Below are positions 1-8,305 of a stretch of 64,000 bases of DNA, in pieces (within the stretch, counting starts at the first letter, position 1; the number at the start of each line of letters is the position of its first letter). The notes under the pieces were generated by a model. That model saw only the letters and a program-made list of their open reading frames with translations. It made no database searches and was not told where the DNA came from. A program made the translations under genes and the position numbers. Source of the DNA: Merdimonas faecis (GTDB lineage Bacteria > Bacillota > Clostridia > Lachnospirales > Lachnospiraceae); contig NZ_MIEH01000014.1 in the NCBI RefSeq assembly GCF_001754075.1, positions 62,001-126,000 on the forward strand, read 5' to 3'.

Positions 1-565
1 GTCTACTTATGATATGCAGAACTGTCCGAACATCAAGGCGTTGTATGAGGCTCATGGCAAGACGATCAACTTCCTGGGTGTAATCATGTCCAACCTGAAT
101 GTAGCTCTGGACCAGAAGGAACGTGCGGCGCAGTTTGTTGCACAGATCGCAACCAGCCTTGGGGCGGACGGAGCAGTCGTTGCAGAGGAAGGCTATGGAA
201 ACCCGGACGCCGACTTTGTAGGCTGCATCGTAGCACTGGAAGACGCTGGTGTTAAGACAGTAGGCGTAACCAATGAGTGTACCGGACGTGACGGGCAGTC
301 CCAGCCGCTGGTAACACTGGATGAGAAATGTGACGCTATCGTTTCCTGCGGAAACGTATCAGAGCTTATTAAGCTTCCTCCGATGGAGACCGTGCTCGGA
401 GAGCTGGAAGCACTTGGAAGAGACGGACTTTCCGGCGGATGGGCAGATGATGAGATTTTAGGACCTTCCGTGAGAAAAGACGGTTCCATCATTATGGAAA
501 ACAATTCTATGTTCTGTGGTGACCAGGTGTGCGGCTGGTCTCCGAAGACGATGAAAGAGTTCTAG
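1..565 (+). CDS. grdI: Glycine/sarcosine/betaine reductase component B proprotein subunit, 3' part (GrdI/GrdE-type)
   Basis: The frame is open from the first bases, so the gene starts upstream of the window. The family supplies the pyruvoyl-containing subunit of substrate-specific protein B, which with the selenoprotein subunit releases the amine and passes the acetyl unit on to the selenoprotein A/protein C part of the reductase. The proprotein is cleaved at an internal Asn-Cys-type site. The visible TNECTGRDGQSQP motif (Cys codon 278-280) fits that site. The stop at 563-565 is 14 bases before the next start, which carries the ribosome site GGCGGAGGTG, so the two subunits are co-transcribed. 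I prefer the betaine form (GrdI) over glycine (GrdE) or sarcosine (GrdG) only because a BCCT betaine-type transporter follows. The family is clear; the substrate is inferred. Confidence 0.85.
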   Translation, partial: STYDMQNCPNIKALYEAHGKTINFLGVIMSNLNVALDQKERAAQFVAQIATSLGADGAVVAEEGYGNPDADFVGCIVALEDAGVKTVGVTNECTGRDGQSQPLVTLDEKCDAIVSCGNVSELIKLPPMETVLGELEALGRDGLSGGWADDEILGPSVRKDGSIIMENNSMFCGDQVCGWSPKTMKEF

Positions 566-579
566 GCGGAGGTGAAAAG

Positions 580-1884
580 ATGAAAAAAGCAGTTTTATAT
601 ATCAATCAGTTTTTTGGTCAGATCGGTGGTGAGGAGCAGGCAGGAATCGCCCCTGAAATCCACGAAGGACAAGTAGGGCCGGCAATGCAGTTTGCAAAGG
701 ATCTGGATGCCGAGATCACACACACCATTATCTGCGGCGATAACTATATGGGAACCAATACCGAGGCGGCAGTAAGTGAGATTCTTGGTATGCTGGAAGG
801 AAAAGAGATCGATCTCTTCCTTGCAGGACCTGCGTTCCAGGCCGGACGTTACGGCGTGGCCTGCGGAACCATCTGTAAAGCCGTGAAAGAAAAATTCAAC
901 ATTCCGGTGGTGACATCCATGAATGTGGAAAATCCGGGTGTAGAGATGTTTAAAAAAGATATGTACATTATGCAGGGTGGCAATATTGCCGCAAAAATGC
1001 GCAAGGATGTTACCGCAATGGTCAAAGTGGCGAATAAGCTGCTGAATGGCGAACCGGTGGGAAGCGCGGATGAGGAAGGATATTTTGCAAGAGGTATCCG
1101 CCGTCAGACCTGGCTTGCCGATGGAAAGCCGGCATCTGAGCGTATGATCGATATGCTGGTGAAAAAATTGAATGGAGAGCCTTTCCAGACAGAGCTGCCG
1201 ATCCCGAAGATCGACAGGGTACCGATCGCTCCGGCAGTGAAGGATCTGAAGAAAGCAAGGATCGCACTGGTGACTACAGGCGGTATCGTTCCGGTAGACA
1301 ATCCGGACCATATCCAGTCTGCGTCTGCAACGCGCTGGGGACGTTATGACATTTCCAATGTAGATGCGCTGAAGGGCGGAGAGTATAAGACGATCCATGC
1401 AGGATTTGACCCGGCGGCAGCTGATGCGGATCCAAACGTTATCACTCCGATTGATGCCTTAAAGGTGCTGGAAAAGGAAGGATTTTACGGAAGCCTGCAT
1501 CCTTATTTCTACTCCACGGTAGGAACAGGAACTACGGAGGCAGAGGCCCAGAGAATGGCAAGAGAAATGGTTCCGTATCTCAAAGAAGACAATGTGGACG
1601 CCGTGATCATGGTCTCCACCTGAGGTACCTGTACTCGTTGCGGTGCAACGATGGTAAAAGAAATCGAAAGGGCTGGTTTCCCGATCGTTCAGATGTGTAA
1701 TCTGATCCCGGTAGCAAAGACTGTTGGATCCAACAGGATTGTTCCGACCATCTCTATCCCATATCCGCTGGGAGACCCGGGCACACCGAAGGAAGAACAG
1801 TGGAAGCTTCGTTATCACAGGACAAAAGTGGCTCTTGAGAGCCTTGCTACGGACATTACAGAGCAGACGGTATTCCGTGTATAA
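580..1884 (+). CDS. grdH: Selenocysteine-containing reductase component B subunit (GrdH/GrdB-type)
   Basis: This is one gene read through an in-frame UGA at 1621-1623, giving 434 residues with selenocysteine at 348. The sequence around it reads VST-U-GTCTRCGAT, the U-x-x-C-x-x-C arrangement of the GrdB/GrdF/GrdH selenoproteins. Coding similarity to the family continues to the stop at 1882-1884 (ending TEQTVFRV), so the UGA is not a true stop. The start at 580 (MKKAVLYINQFFGQIGGEEQ) follows GGCGGAGGTG; a longer in-frame start at 529 would overlap the previous gene and lacks a site. The protein is the catalytic subunit of protein B in Stickland reduction of glycine, sarcosine or betaine. Betaine is favoured by the adjacent BCCT transporter. 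Confidence 0.9.
1621..1660 (+). promoter_or_regulatory. UGA selenocysteine codon and bacterial SECIS hairpin
   Basis: Directly after UGA 1621-1623 the mRNA can form a perfect 6-bp stem, CGTTGC (1636-1641) with GCAACG (1645-1650), closed by the 3-base loop GGT. A short apical stem with a G/U-containing loop about 12-20 bases after the UGA is the usual binding platform for SelB in bacterial SECIS elements. The element lies inside the coding region of grdH, as expected for bacteria. Confidence 0.75.
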
Positions 1885-1890
1885 GGAGGG

Positions 1891-1914
1891 AAGGGGCGGG
1901 AAACGCCGCCCCTT
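1891..1914 (+). promoter_or_regulatory. Intergenic hairpin between grdH and the transporter
   Basis: A perfect 9-bp GC-rich stem, AAGGGGCGG (1891-1899) with CCGCCCCTT (1906-1914), has the loop GAAACG. No T-tract follows, so it is more likely an mRNA-stabilising or processing hairpin, or a weak attenuator, than a full terminator. The transporter ribosome site AAAGGAGAG (1925-1933) comes after it. Confidence 0.5.
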
Positions 1915-1938
1915 GCCGGACTGGAAAGGAGAGAGTGT

Positions 1939-3501
1939 ATGGACAAGAAAAAAGCGGGGAATACAGTATTTATTGTTTCGCTGGTCATAGTTGCTGTTAT
2001 GGCTATATGGTCAGTTGTGTTTAATGATAGTTTTACGGTTGTCTCCAATGCGGCGTTTAATTTTCTGACCACAGATTTCGGGTGGCTGTATCTGCTGGCG
2101 ATGATCGTGTTTCTGGTATTTATCGTATATGTGGCCTTTGGCAGATTCGGGAAAATCCGTCTGGGCGGTGATGATTCCAGACCGGAATACAGTAATCTTA
2201 CCTGGTTTGGCCTTCTGTTTGGCTGTGGTATGGGTGTAGGTCTGGTATTCTGGGGAGTCGCAGAGCCGTTGAGCCATTATCTGAATCCGACGGAAGGAAT
2301 CGAAGGAGCAACGCCTGAAGCGGCAGATTTTGCGATCAAATCCTTTTTTACCCATTGGGGAATCCTGCCCTGGGCAAACTATGCGGTGATTGGTCTTGCG
2401 CTTGCTTATTTTATGTTCCGCAAGAATAAAAAGGGTCTGATCAGCACGATCCTGGAACCGCTGATCGGTGAAAAGCTGGCAAATGGATGGCTTGGAAAGC
2501 TGGTAGACATTCTGGCGGTATTTGCAACAGTTGCAGGAGTGGTAACATCTCTTGGGCTTGGGACACTGCAGATCAACGCCGGATTGGAATATATGTTTGG
2601 AATTCCTTCTAACCTGATGGTACAGATCATCATTATTGTGGTGGTTTCCTTCCTTTACATCGGATCTGCGGTATCCGGTATTGAGAAAGGCATCAAGATC
2701 ATATCGGATACAAACCTGTATGTTGCTATCGGGCTGATGGTCGTATGCTTTATCGTAGGGCCGAAGATCGAGGTGTTGAATAGTTTTATCAATGGCATCG
2801 GTCAGTATATTGGCGATTTTATCCCGGATGCAATGTGGATCAATGCTTATGGCGACAACAGCTGGCTGGGAAGCTGGAGGCTGTTCTACTGGGCATGGTT
2901 CATTGCATGGGCTCCGTTTGTTGGTGTATTTATCGCCCGTATCTCCAAGGGACGTACCATCCGTGAATTTGTGATGGGCGTGGTACTGGTTCCGGCTATC
3001 GCATCCTGTATCTGGGGAGCTGTTTTTGGAAACCTTGGAATCAACCTGGCAGAAAAAGGCAAAATGGCGATCGAAACTCTGCAGGAGGCTGTCGCTACGC
3101 CGGAGGTCGGATTGTTTGTCGTATTAAATGAATATCCGCTGGGATTTTTGCTGTCCATTGTGGCGATCGTATCTCTGTGTGCATTCTTTATTACGTCTGC
3201 AAACTCAGGCGTATATGTATTGTCAATGCTTTCCACAGATGGAGATATCAATCCTCCGAACAGCAAGAAGATCCTCTGGGGTGTGATTCAGTCTGTTATG
3301 GCTGTCGGCCTGCTGATGGCAGGAGGACTGAAGCCTCTTCAGACCATATCGCTGGCGGCGGCGTTCCCGTTCATTTTCATCATGTTCGGAGCATGTGCGT
3401 CATTTATCAAGGCAGTCCGCTCAGAAAAGGTTGTAGAGAAGCATGAAACAGGCAAGAACGCTGTGGACCAGGCAGAGACCGGAAGTCTGGGAGGAGCTTA
3501 A
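1939..3501 (+). CDS. BCCT-family betaine/carnitine/choline transporter
   Basis: This is a 520-residue integral membrane protein with about 12 hydrophobic segments, in the usual size range of OpuD/BetL/BetT carriers. The family signature is visible in the stretch FYWAWFIAWAPFVGVFIARI followed by SKGRTIREF, with the Trp/aromatic residues that form the betaine box; LFGCGMGVGLVFWGVAEP is a second conserved block. Such carriers import quaternary ammonium compounds, coupled to ions or by exchange. It starts 54 bases after grdH, with AAAGGAGAG 5-6 bases upstream of ATG 1939, so it probably feeds betaine to the reductase. Exact substrate and coupling ion cannot be read from the sequence. Confidence 0.88.
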   Translation: MDKKKAGNTVFIVSLVIVAVMAIWSVVFNDSFTVVSNAAFNFLTTDFGWLYLLAMIVFLVFIVYVAFGRFGKIRLGGDDSRPEYSNLTWFGLLFGCGMGVGLVFWGVAEPLSHYLNPTEGIEGATPEAADFAIKSFFTHWGILPWANYAVIGLALAYFMFRKNKKGLISTILEPLIGEKLANGWLGKLVDILAVFATVAGVVTSLGLGTLQINAGLEYMFGIPSNLMVQIIIIVVVSFLYIGSAVSGIEKGIKIISDTNLYVAIGLMVVCFIVGPKIEVLNSFINGIGQYIGDFIPDAMWINAYGDNSWLGSWRLFYWAWFIAWAPFVGVFIARISKGRTIREFVMGVVLVPAIASCIWGAVFGNLGINLAEKGKMAIETLQEAVATPEVGLFVVLNEYPLGFLLSIVAIVSLCAFFITSANSGVYVLSMLSTDGDINPPNSKKILWGVIQSVMAVGLLMAGGLKPLQTISLAAAFPFIFIMFGACASFIKAVRSEKVVEKHETGKNAVDQAETGSLGGA

Positions 3502-4018
3502 AAGCTCCGGCATATACCGGGTAAAAAAAGAATATATCGAAGAAAAAAACGGATCCATCACGGATTATTATCTGGAACTGTACCGATGGTATACGAAGAC
3601 CGCCAAAAAGTATCTTACGATCCCTCCAGGCTGTGAGTATCCCATCTGGCTGTCGCTGGGCGAGGAGTTCATGCTGCAGCCAGTGGAGAATACTGTGATC
3701 CTGAAACTCGAGATCCCGGAAGGGCAGTATCTGATCTGCAATATGAAAGGATGGGATTACCGGGTAAATTACTGGTATGTTCCTCTGGATCAGGAAGATG
3801 ACAAAAAGCACAAAGAAGAGCTTAAGCGTTATGGCATTGCGTCAGAAGATGAACTGGTGACCGGGCGGAAGGGTGAGTTTTATCCAATGCTGAAAAGAAA
3901 GATCACTGGCAGCTGGGAGCGGATATTTACGGTGCCGCCGGATACGGAAGAGAATGCGGCGGCTACCGCGTGGGAGCTTCGGAAAAGCTGGGTGCGGGAA
4001 GTGAGAAGATATGAGTGA
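3443..4018 (+). CDS. DUF3841 domain protein (first copy)
   Basis: This 191-residue soluble protein resembles DUF3841: an N-terminal LWTRQ block, then G-IYRVKKEYI, PIWLS, and a C-terminal SWER...LRKSWV block. Function is unknown. The start lies inside the transporter gene (59-base overlap in another frame), which implies translational coupling to the betaine transporter. The next gene, a diverged paralogue, overlaps it by 8 bases. The pair may be a regulatory or accessory unit of the betaine operon, but nothing in the sequence gives a mechanism. An internal start would remove the conserved LWTRQ block, so 3443 is preferred. Confidence 0.65.
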   Translation: MKQARTLWTRQRPEVWEELKSSGIYRVKKEYIEEKNGSITDYYLELYRWYTKTAKKYLTIPPGCEYPIWLSLGEEFMLQPVENTVILKLEIPEGQYLICNMKGWDYRVNYWYVPLDQEDDKKHKEELKRYGIASEDELVTGRKGEFYPMLKRKITGSWERIFTVPPDTEENAAATAWELRKSWVREVRRYE

Positions 4019-4583
4019 TGGAACAAAAGAAATAAAAAAGATGTTTACCGTGCAGGCGGATAGAGTGCTGTGTACGCTGGCCAGAGACGGCGTATACTAT
4101 GTGAAAAAAAGTTACGTTCAACAAAAATATCAGGAGACGGCTTGGATCTTCCGGGAAGCCTACGATTTTTTTACAGCGCATGCATCTGAAATTTTAAGTA
4201 AGCCCCTTGAAGCTGAATCCCCGGTATGGCTTTTCGGCGATCCCGTATGGGCGCTGCCGGATCCGGGCACTCACCGCCTGCAAATAGAGATCCCCAAGGA
4301 GGAAGTCCTTTTATTTGACCGGCGTAAATGGAACCGGATCCTGAATCTTTCTTATGTAGGAACGAAGGAAGAGGAACAGGAATTTGACGCACGGATGAAA
4401 AAGCAAGGGGTCATGGATGCGTCGGATGTCTTTGCAAAGCCCTATTATCCTCAGCTGAAGGCGGAAATCAAGAAGAGCTGGAGGCGGCTGTTTGATGATT
4501 TTCATGAGGAGAAGATGGATGTAAAAGATATCCAGGGCGCTTCCTGGTGCCTGAAAAAAGAGTGGATCTCGGCAAAAAAATAG
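4011..4583 (+). CDS. DUF3841 domain protein (second copy)
   Basis: This 190-residue paralogue of the preceding gene has the same order of blocks: FTVQADRVLCTL, GVYYVKKSYVQQKY, SPVWLFGD, RKWNRILNLSYV and SWRRLFDD...WCLKKEWI. It overlaps the upstream stop by 8 bases and ends just before a strong terminator hairpin, so it closes the reductase-transporter operon. Tandem duplication followed by divergence is the simple explanation. No catalytic motif is recognisable and the function is unknown. Confidence 0.65.
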   Translation: MSDGTKEIKKMFTVQADRVLCTLARDGVYYVKKSYVQQKYQETAWIFREAYDFFTAHASEILSKPLEAESPVWLFGDPVWALPDPGTHRLQIEIPKEEVLLFDRRKWNRILNLSYVGTKEEEQEFDARMKKQGVMDASDVFAKPYYPQLKAEIKKSWRRLFDDFHEEKMDVKDIQGASWCLKKEWISAKK

Positions 4584-4600
4584 AGAAGGTCAAACAATAA

Positions 4601-4640
4601 GACGGAATAGAAAATATGTTCTATTCCGTCTTGCTTTTTT
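4601..4640 (+). terminator. Rho-independent terminator of the betaine operon
   Basis: A perfect 10-bp stem, GACGGAATAG (4601-4610) with CTATTCCGTC (4621-4630), has a 10-base loop and is followed by TTGCTTTTTT. The stop codon of the convergent AP2 gene sits in the right arm, so the hairpin may serve both strands. Confidence 0.88.
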
Positions 4641-5199
4641 GATCAATGGTTAAGATCCCGTTTTCTTTTGTAACATCAAATTTCAGAGGATTCTCTCTGG
4701 CCCATTCCGGGTCTTTGTCTGCATGATCCTTCCAGATATAATAGGCCTTCAGGAAACCGCCATGAACCATTTTCTCTGCATTCAGCCGTGCCTGGACCGC
4801 ATCGTCGAAATTCTGGAAGGTGCCAAGATAAAAGCGCTTCCCTTTAAAACCGATGTCAACGCGGTAACGGTCGTTTTTCATTTGATAGACGCCGCGGAAG
4901 CCGCTGGTGTTATCTTTTCTGTGCTTTCGGTTTTCCAGGATCTCTACACAGGTGCCGTCGATGATATGAAGCTGGCCTGCAATGTTTTTCTGGTTTTCTG
5001 TCTTGAGACAGCCGCAGCTTTTATAATTTCCATGTACCAGTTTTGCTTCTGAGATATCAGAAGTATTGCCGCAGTCGCAGAGACAGTGCCAGTATACAGA
5101 GCCGTTCTGGTCTCTTTTTTCTGTAGGGAATAAAGCCGTCAGCCGTCCGAATCTTCTGCCGGTAATGTCAAGTATCTTGCTGCCGTGTTTTTGTGTCAA
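4621..5199 (-). CDS. AP2/ERF-type DNA-binding domain protein
   Basis: This 192-residue protein has two parts. The N-terminal half carries a zinc-ribbon-like Cys block (WHCLCDCGN ... KSCGCLK, residues about 38-65) preceded by GRRFGRLTAL. The C-terminal half carries an AP2-like domain with SGFRGVYQ, KRFYLGTF and the DDAVQARLNAE helix. This arrangement is seen in bacterial and phage HNH/AP2 homing-type proteins, but no HNH catalytic triad is visible. The start is TTG at 5199 with the site AAGGGAGA on the minus strand. It is probably a DNA-binding protein, possibly a domesticated or decayed homing endonuclease. Confidence 0.75.
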   Translation of the reverse strand: MTQKHGSKILDITGRRFGRLTALFPTEKRDQNGSVYWHCLCDCGNTSDISEAKLVHGNYKSCGCLKTENQKNIAGQLHIIDGTCVEILENRKHRKDNTSGFRGVYQMKNDRYRVDIGFKGKRFYLGTFQNFDDAVQARLNAEKMVHGGFLKAYYIWKDHADKDPEWARENPLKFDVTKENGILTIDQKSKTE

Positions 5200-5284
5200 A
5201 AGTGTCTCCCTTCTCTCACTTAAAAAGTGTACCTTCTCAAACCCTTCATTGTAAAATTTATGTAAATGGCATTAAGTTTATTTT

Positions 5285-5310
5285 ACTTGAAAAAGCGCGC
5301 TTTTTCAAGT
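5285..5310. repeat. Perfect 26-bp palindrome
   Basis: ACTTGAAAAAGCG is followed directly by its reverse complement. It lies in the 282-base gap between the divergent AP2 gene and the two-component system. It could be a bidirectional terminator (runs of A before and T inside), an operator, or a dispersed repeat. A TATAAT-like -10 lies further on at 5423-5428, without a clear -35. Nothing else was recognised in the gap. Confidence 0.6.
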
Positions 5311-5481
5311 GCCAGTATGATCTGGAACTATTTTCCTTTTTACAGGAACCGGACACATAGATATAACCGGGAAATATTCGAAAATATCAGGAAAGGAGTA
5401 GAAGAGTGCAGAGACTATCGGGTATAATAGAGACTATAAAGAGGATATCATATAGATTATATCTGGTAAAGGGGAATGTGG

Positions 5482-6186
5482 ATGAAAGCAAAGATACTGA
5501 TCGCTGACGATGAAAAGGAGATTCGTGATATTGTAAAGATGCTGTTGGAAGGGGAAGGCTATGAGGTAATGGCGGCAGCTGACGGGCAGGAGGCGCTTTC
5601 GCTTGCAGATGCTTCCGTCGACCTTTATATCCTGGATGTGAATATGCCGAAATTGTCAGGATTTGGAGCGGCAGCAGAGATCCGGAAACATTATTATGCG
5701 CCGATCTTGTTCCTGACGGCGTATTCCGGAGAGTCGGACAAGGTCATGGGATTTTCGGTAGGTGGGGACGATTATCTGGTCAAGCCCTTCTCTAATATGG
5801 AACTTCTTCTGAGAGTACGGGCGCATCTTCGAAGAGCAAAGGATTACGGCCCGGCATCCGTTCCAGAGGTGGCTGAGAGGGAAGAACGGCCAGGGATTAT
5901 TCATTATAAGGATCTGAGGCTGGATCTGGACAGACAGTCCGTAGAGAAGGATGGAGAGGTCATTGTACTGACTTATACAGAATTTAAGATCCTGGAACTG
6001 TTTTTGACTCATCGCAAAAAGATATTTTCCATGGACAATATTTACCAGAGTGTCTGGGAGGATGAAGCAGTGGGAGATGGTACTATTATGGTACATATTA
6101 AGAATCTGCGTAAAAAGCTGAAAGATAATTCCAGAAATCCGGAATATATCAAAACGGCATGGGGAAAGGGGTATTATGTCGATTAA
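5482..6186 (+). CDS. OmpR/VanR-family response regulator
   Basis: This 234-residue protein has a receiver domain with acidic pocket D9-D10, phosphoacceptor D52 (ILDVNMPK), T79 and K101 (LVKPF). A winged-helix output domain follows at about 135-234 (LTYTEFKILELF ... VWEDE ... VHIKNLRKKL ... KTAWGKGYYV). ATG 5482 is chosen over ATG 5476 because the AAAGGGG site at 5468-5474 is too close to the first. It overlaps the histidine kinase gene by 11 bases, so the two form one operon. The VanR-like subgroup often answers cell-envelope signals; the target genes here are unknown. Confidence 0.88.
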   Translation: MKAKILIADDEKEIRDIVKMLLEGEGYEVMAAADGQEALSLADASVDLYILDVNMPKLSGFGAAAEIRKHYYAPILFLTAYSGESDKVMGFSVGGDDYLVKPFSNMELLLRVRAHLRRAKDYGPASVPEVAEREERPGIIHYKDLRLDLDRQSVEKDGEVIVLTYTEFKILELFLTHRKKIFSMDNIYQSVWEDEAVGDGTIMVHIKNLRKKLKDNSRNPEYIKTAWGKGYYVD

Positions 6187-7231
6187 GGGGAAAAAGCTGG
6201 CTGTCGTGATATTGGAATATTTGCTGATCAGTGTGCTGATATCGTTATTCGTGTTTTGCTTTTTGTATTTTTTGTCGGGGTCTATTGTAGAAAACTATTT
6301 CTGGCACCATGGGATTGTATTGACAGAGGTACAGAAAAGGGTATTCAGCGTCTGGCTGCGGAGCGTGTGCGGGCTTGCAGGGCTGATTATTTTTGTCGTT
6401 TTATTCCTGTTCATGCTGGGGCAGAGACTGTCTTATCTGATTCAGATCATCCAGGGGGTGGAGCTGCTGAAGGAAAAGGAAATGGAGACCAGGATCCCGC
6501 TGGAAGGTGACGATGAATTGACGAGGCTGGCAGAAACGATCAATTTTGTGGCGGCATCCAGAAGAGAGCTGGATCAGAGAGAACGGCAGATGCAGGAGGA
6601 AAAGGAGGCATGGGTACGCTCTATGTCCCATGATATCCGAACACCGCTGACCTCAATGGTGTCTTATTCGGAGCTTTTGCTGGACAAGGAAAATCCGGAG
6701 CCGGAGGAGTTGAGAGACGCTGTACGGCTGATGCATGAGAAATCCCTGCAGATAAAGGAACTGACGGATCAGCTGATGGGGCAGGAAGGAATCCGTTGGG
6801 AAGATATAGAAGATATTGCCTTTCTATTTTCTCAGCTGGTGCAGGAGTGGGAAGAGATCCTGGAAGAACGTTTCACGATCAGGACAGATCTGAGCGGACT
6901 TGCAGCCTTGGAAGGCAGGATGGATATCTTTTCATTAAAAAGGATCTTTGACAATCTGATATCTAATATAGAAAAGTATGCGGACGAAGAGAAGGAAATA
7001 TTTTTAAAAGTGGAAAATCAAAATCGATACGTGATCATTACCCAGGAAAACGGAATCCGAAGGGACGAGCGTCAGGAAGACAGCCATAGGATCGGTCTTG
7101 CAAATATACGTAAGCTTGCACAGATCTACAAAGGGGATATGGAGGCCGGGGAGATGAATGGGACCTTCCGTATCCGGATCAGACTGGAAATCTCTCCGGT
7201 TCTTCAGAATTCTTCAGAAATCTCTCCATAA
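6176..7231 (+). CDS. Two-transmembrane sensor histidine kinase
   Basis: The protein has 351 residues. Hydrophobic segments at about 12-35 and 60-85 flank a short outside loop; a HAMP-like linker follows. The dimerisation helix carries SMSHDIRTPL with His152, and the N box reads NLISNIEKYA. The ATP lid is unusual: the normal DxGxG is replaced by TQENGI, and the second glycine motif reads HRIGLANI. The loop between the two short TM segments is small, as in intramembrane-sensing kinases. It is partner of the overlapping response regulator upstream. Because the G1 box departs from consensus, kinase activity may be weak or the kinase may act mainly as a phosphatase. Confidence 0.83.
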   Translation: MSIKGKKLAVVILEYLLISVLISLFVFCFLYFLSGSIVENYFWHHGIVLTEVQKRVFSVWLRSVCGLAGLIIFVVLFLFMLGQRLSYLIQIIQGVELLKEKEMETRIPLEGDDELTRLAETINFVAASRRELDQRERQMQEEKEAWVRSMSHDIRTPLTSMVSYSELLLDKENPEPEELRDAVRLMHEKSLQIKELTDQLMGQEGIRWEDIEDIAFLFSQLVQEWEEILEERFTIRTDLSGLAALEGRMDIFSLKRIFDNLISNIEKYADEEKEIFLKVENQNRYVIITQENGIRRDERQEDSHRIGLANIRKLAQIYKGDMEAGEMNGTFRIRIRLEISPVLQNSSEISP

Positions 7232-7297
7232 TTTCTTTATGAAAAATTGTTAAACTGCGTTTGTAAAGAAAAAGAGGAAAGAAAAGGAGAAATAATT

Positions 7298-7630
7298 ATG
7301 GCGATTGGAATGATTGTAATTTTGTTTGTAGGACTGTGTGTGATCAGTATTTTAGGAACGCTTCTGCTCCTGCTGGTTAAAAGTGAGAAAGCGAAAAGAA
7401 AGATATTTTATGCAATGAGTGTCTGGGGAATGGCGGTTGCTGTGCTGAGCGCGACCAGTCTGCCGACCAACTATACGGCGCAGCAGATTGCGGCATGGGC
7501 TCTCGGGTTCTTAAGCGTTGCCGGAATAGTTGTACACGTAAAAGCAAAAGAAAAGATGCAGCTTAATATAGCGTATGCATTGGTTATAGTATCCTGCCTG
7601 GGAGGAGTTGTAAAAATGTTCCTTATTTAA
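7298..7630 (+). CDS. Small three-helix membrane protein, unknown function
   Basis: This 110-residue protein has about three to four hydrophobic helices: residues 2-28, 38-56, 62-80 and 90-109. A short basic stretch, KSEKAKRKI, follows the first. ATG 7298 is chosen because AAAAGGAGA lies 7 bases upstream; the frame is open further back without a site. It follows the kinase gene by 66 bases and may be part of the same transcript, possibly a target of the two-component system. No family is recognised. Confidence 0.6.
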   Translation: MAIGMIVILFVGLCVISILGTLLLLLVKSEKAKRKIFYAMSVWGMAVAVLSATSLPTNYTAQQIAAWALGFLSVAGIVVHVKAKEKMQLNIAYALVIVSCLGGVVKMFLI

Positions 7631-7666
7631 AGCAGGCAGAATTTCAGAACAGGAAAGGGATAACGG

Positions 7667-8281
7667 ATGAAAAAGATTGTTTTTTTGGGAGACAGTATTA
7701 CAGATGCATTTCACAAGATGAATGTGGATGAGGAAAAGCTGGGAAATGGATATGTAAAAATCATCTCTGAGAAACTGAAAGAAAGAAAAAAACAGGTTTT
7801 TATCCGCAATGCCGGGCACGATGGGTTCACCGTGTCCGGCCTTCTGCGTTTGTTTGAGTATGACTGTATGCAGCATGATCCGGATCTGGTAAGTATCCAG
7901 ATCGGGTGTAATGATGCGGCAGTGTTTATGAATACCGGGAAAACGCTTGAAGCACAGGAGTTTGCAGAGAATTACCGCAGGCTTCTCGGGCGGATAAAGG
8001 AAAGTACCAGAGCAGAGATTCTGTGTATGGGGCCATTTATCTTTCCTCATCCGCTGGAGTATGCAAACTGGATCCCGGTGATCAAAAGAATTGAAGAGAT
8101 AGAGCATGAGGCAGCCCGGGATATGGCAGCCAGGTTTCTGCCGCTGCACGATATTTTGAACCGGACGGCGGAGAAAGAAGGGTATGATGCAGTGACGGCA
8201 GACGGAACGCATCTGACCAGATATGGAGCAGGGATCGTAGCGGATCTGTGGATCGGGGCAGCCATGGAGATGGGAATTTAA
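7667..8281 (+). CDS. SGNH/GDSL-family hydrolase
   Basis: This 204-residue cytoplasmic-type protein has the SGNH blocks: GDSIT with nucleophile Ser10, a Gly in the NAGHDGFTV region (block II), IGCNDAA (block III Asn) and DGTHLTRYG (block V Asp/His). These enzymes remove acyl groups from esters such as lysophospholipids or acetylated sugars. No signal peptide is visible, so it acts inside the cell. It follows the small membrane protein by 36 bases with AGGAAAGGGA upstream. The substrate cannot be inferred. Confidence 0.82.
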   Translation: MKKIVFLGDSITDAFHKMNVDEEKLGNGYVKIISEKLKERKKQVFIRNAGHDGFTVSGLLRLFEYDCMQHDPDLVSIQIGCNDAAVFMNTGKTLEAQEFAENYRRLLGRIKESTRAEILCMGPFIFPHPLEYANWIPVIKRIEEIEHEAARDMAARFLPLHDILNRTAEKEGYDAVTADGTHLTRYGAGIVADLWIGAAMEMGI

Positions 8282-8305
8282 ATGTTGGATTTTTGACTGA
8301 ATGGA

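Noticed and set aside
595-1398. 267-codon open frame on the minus strand
   Set aside because: It lies wholly within the selenoprotein gene on the other strand and has no family signature or ribosome site. Its Cys/His-rich composition is a reflection of the real gene.
1621-1623. Premature stop making grdH a pseudogene
   Set aside because: The downstream frame keeps the family sequence, the UGA is in the correct selenocysteine position and a SECIS-like hairpin follows.
7511-8212. 233-codon open frame opposite the SGNH hydrolase
   Set aside because: The opposite strand has all SGNH blocks; this frame has no supporting signal.
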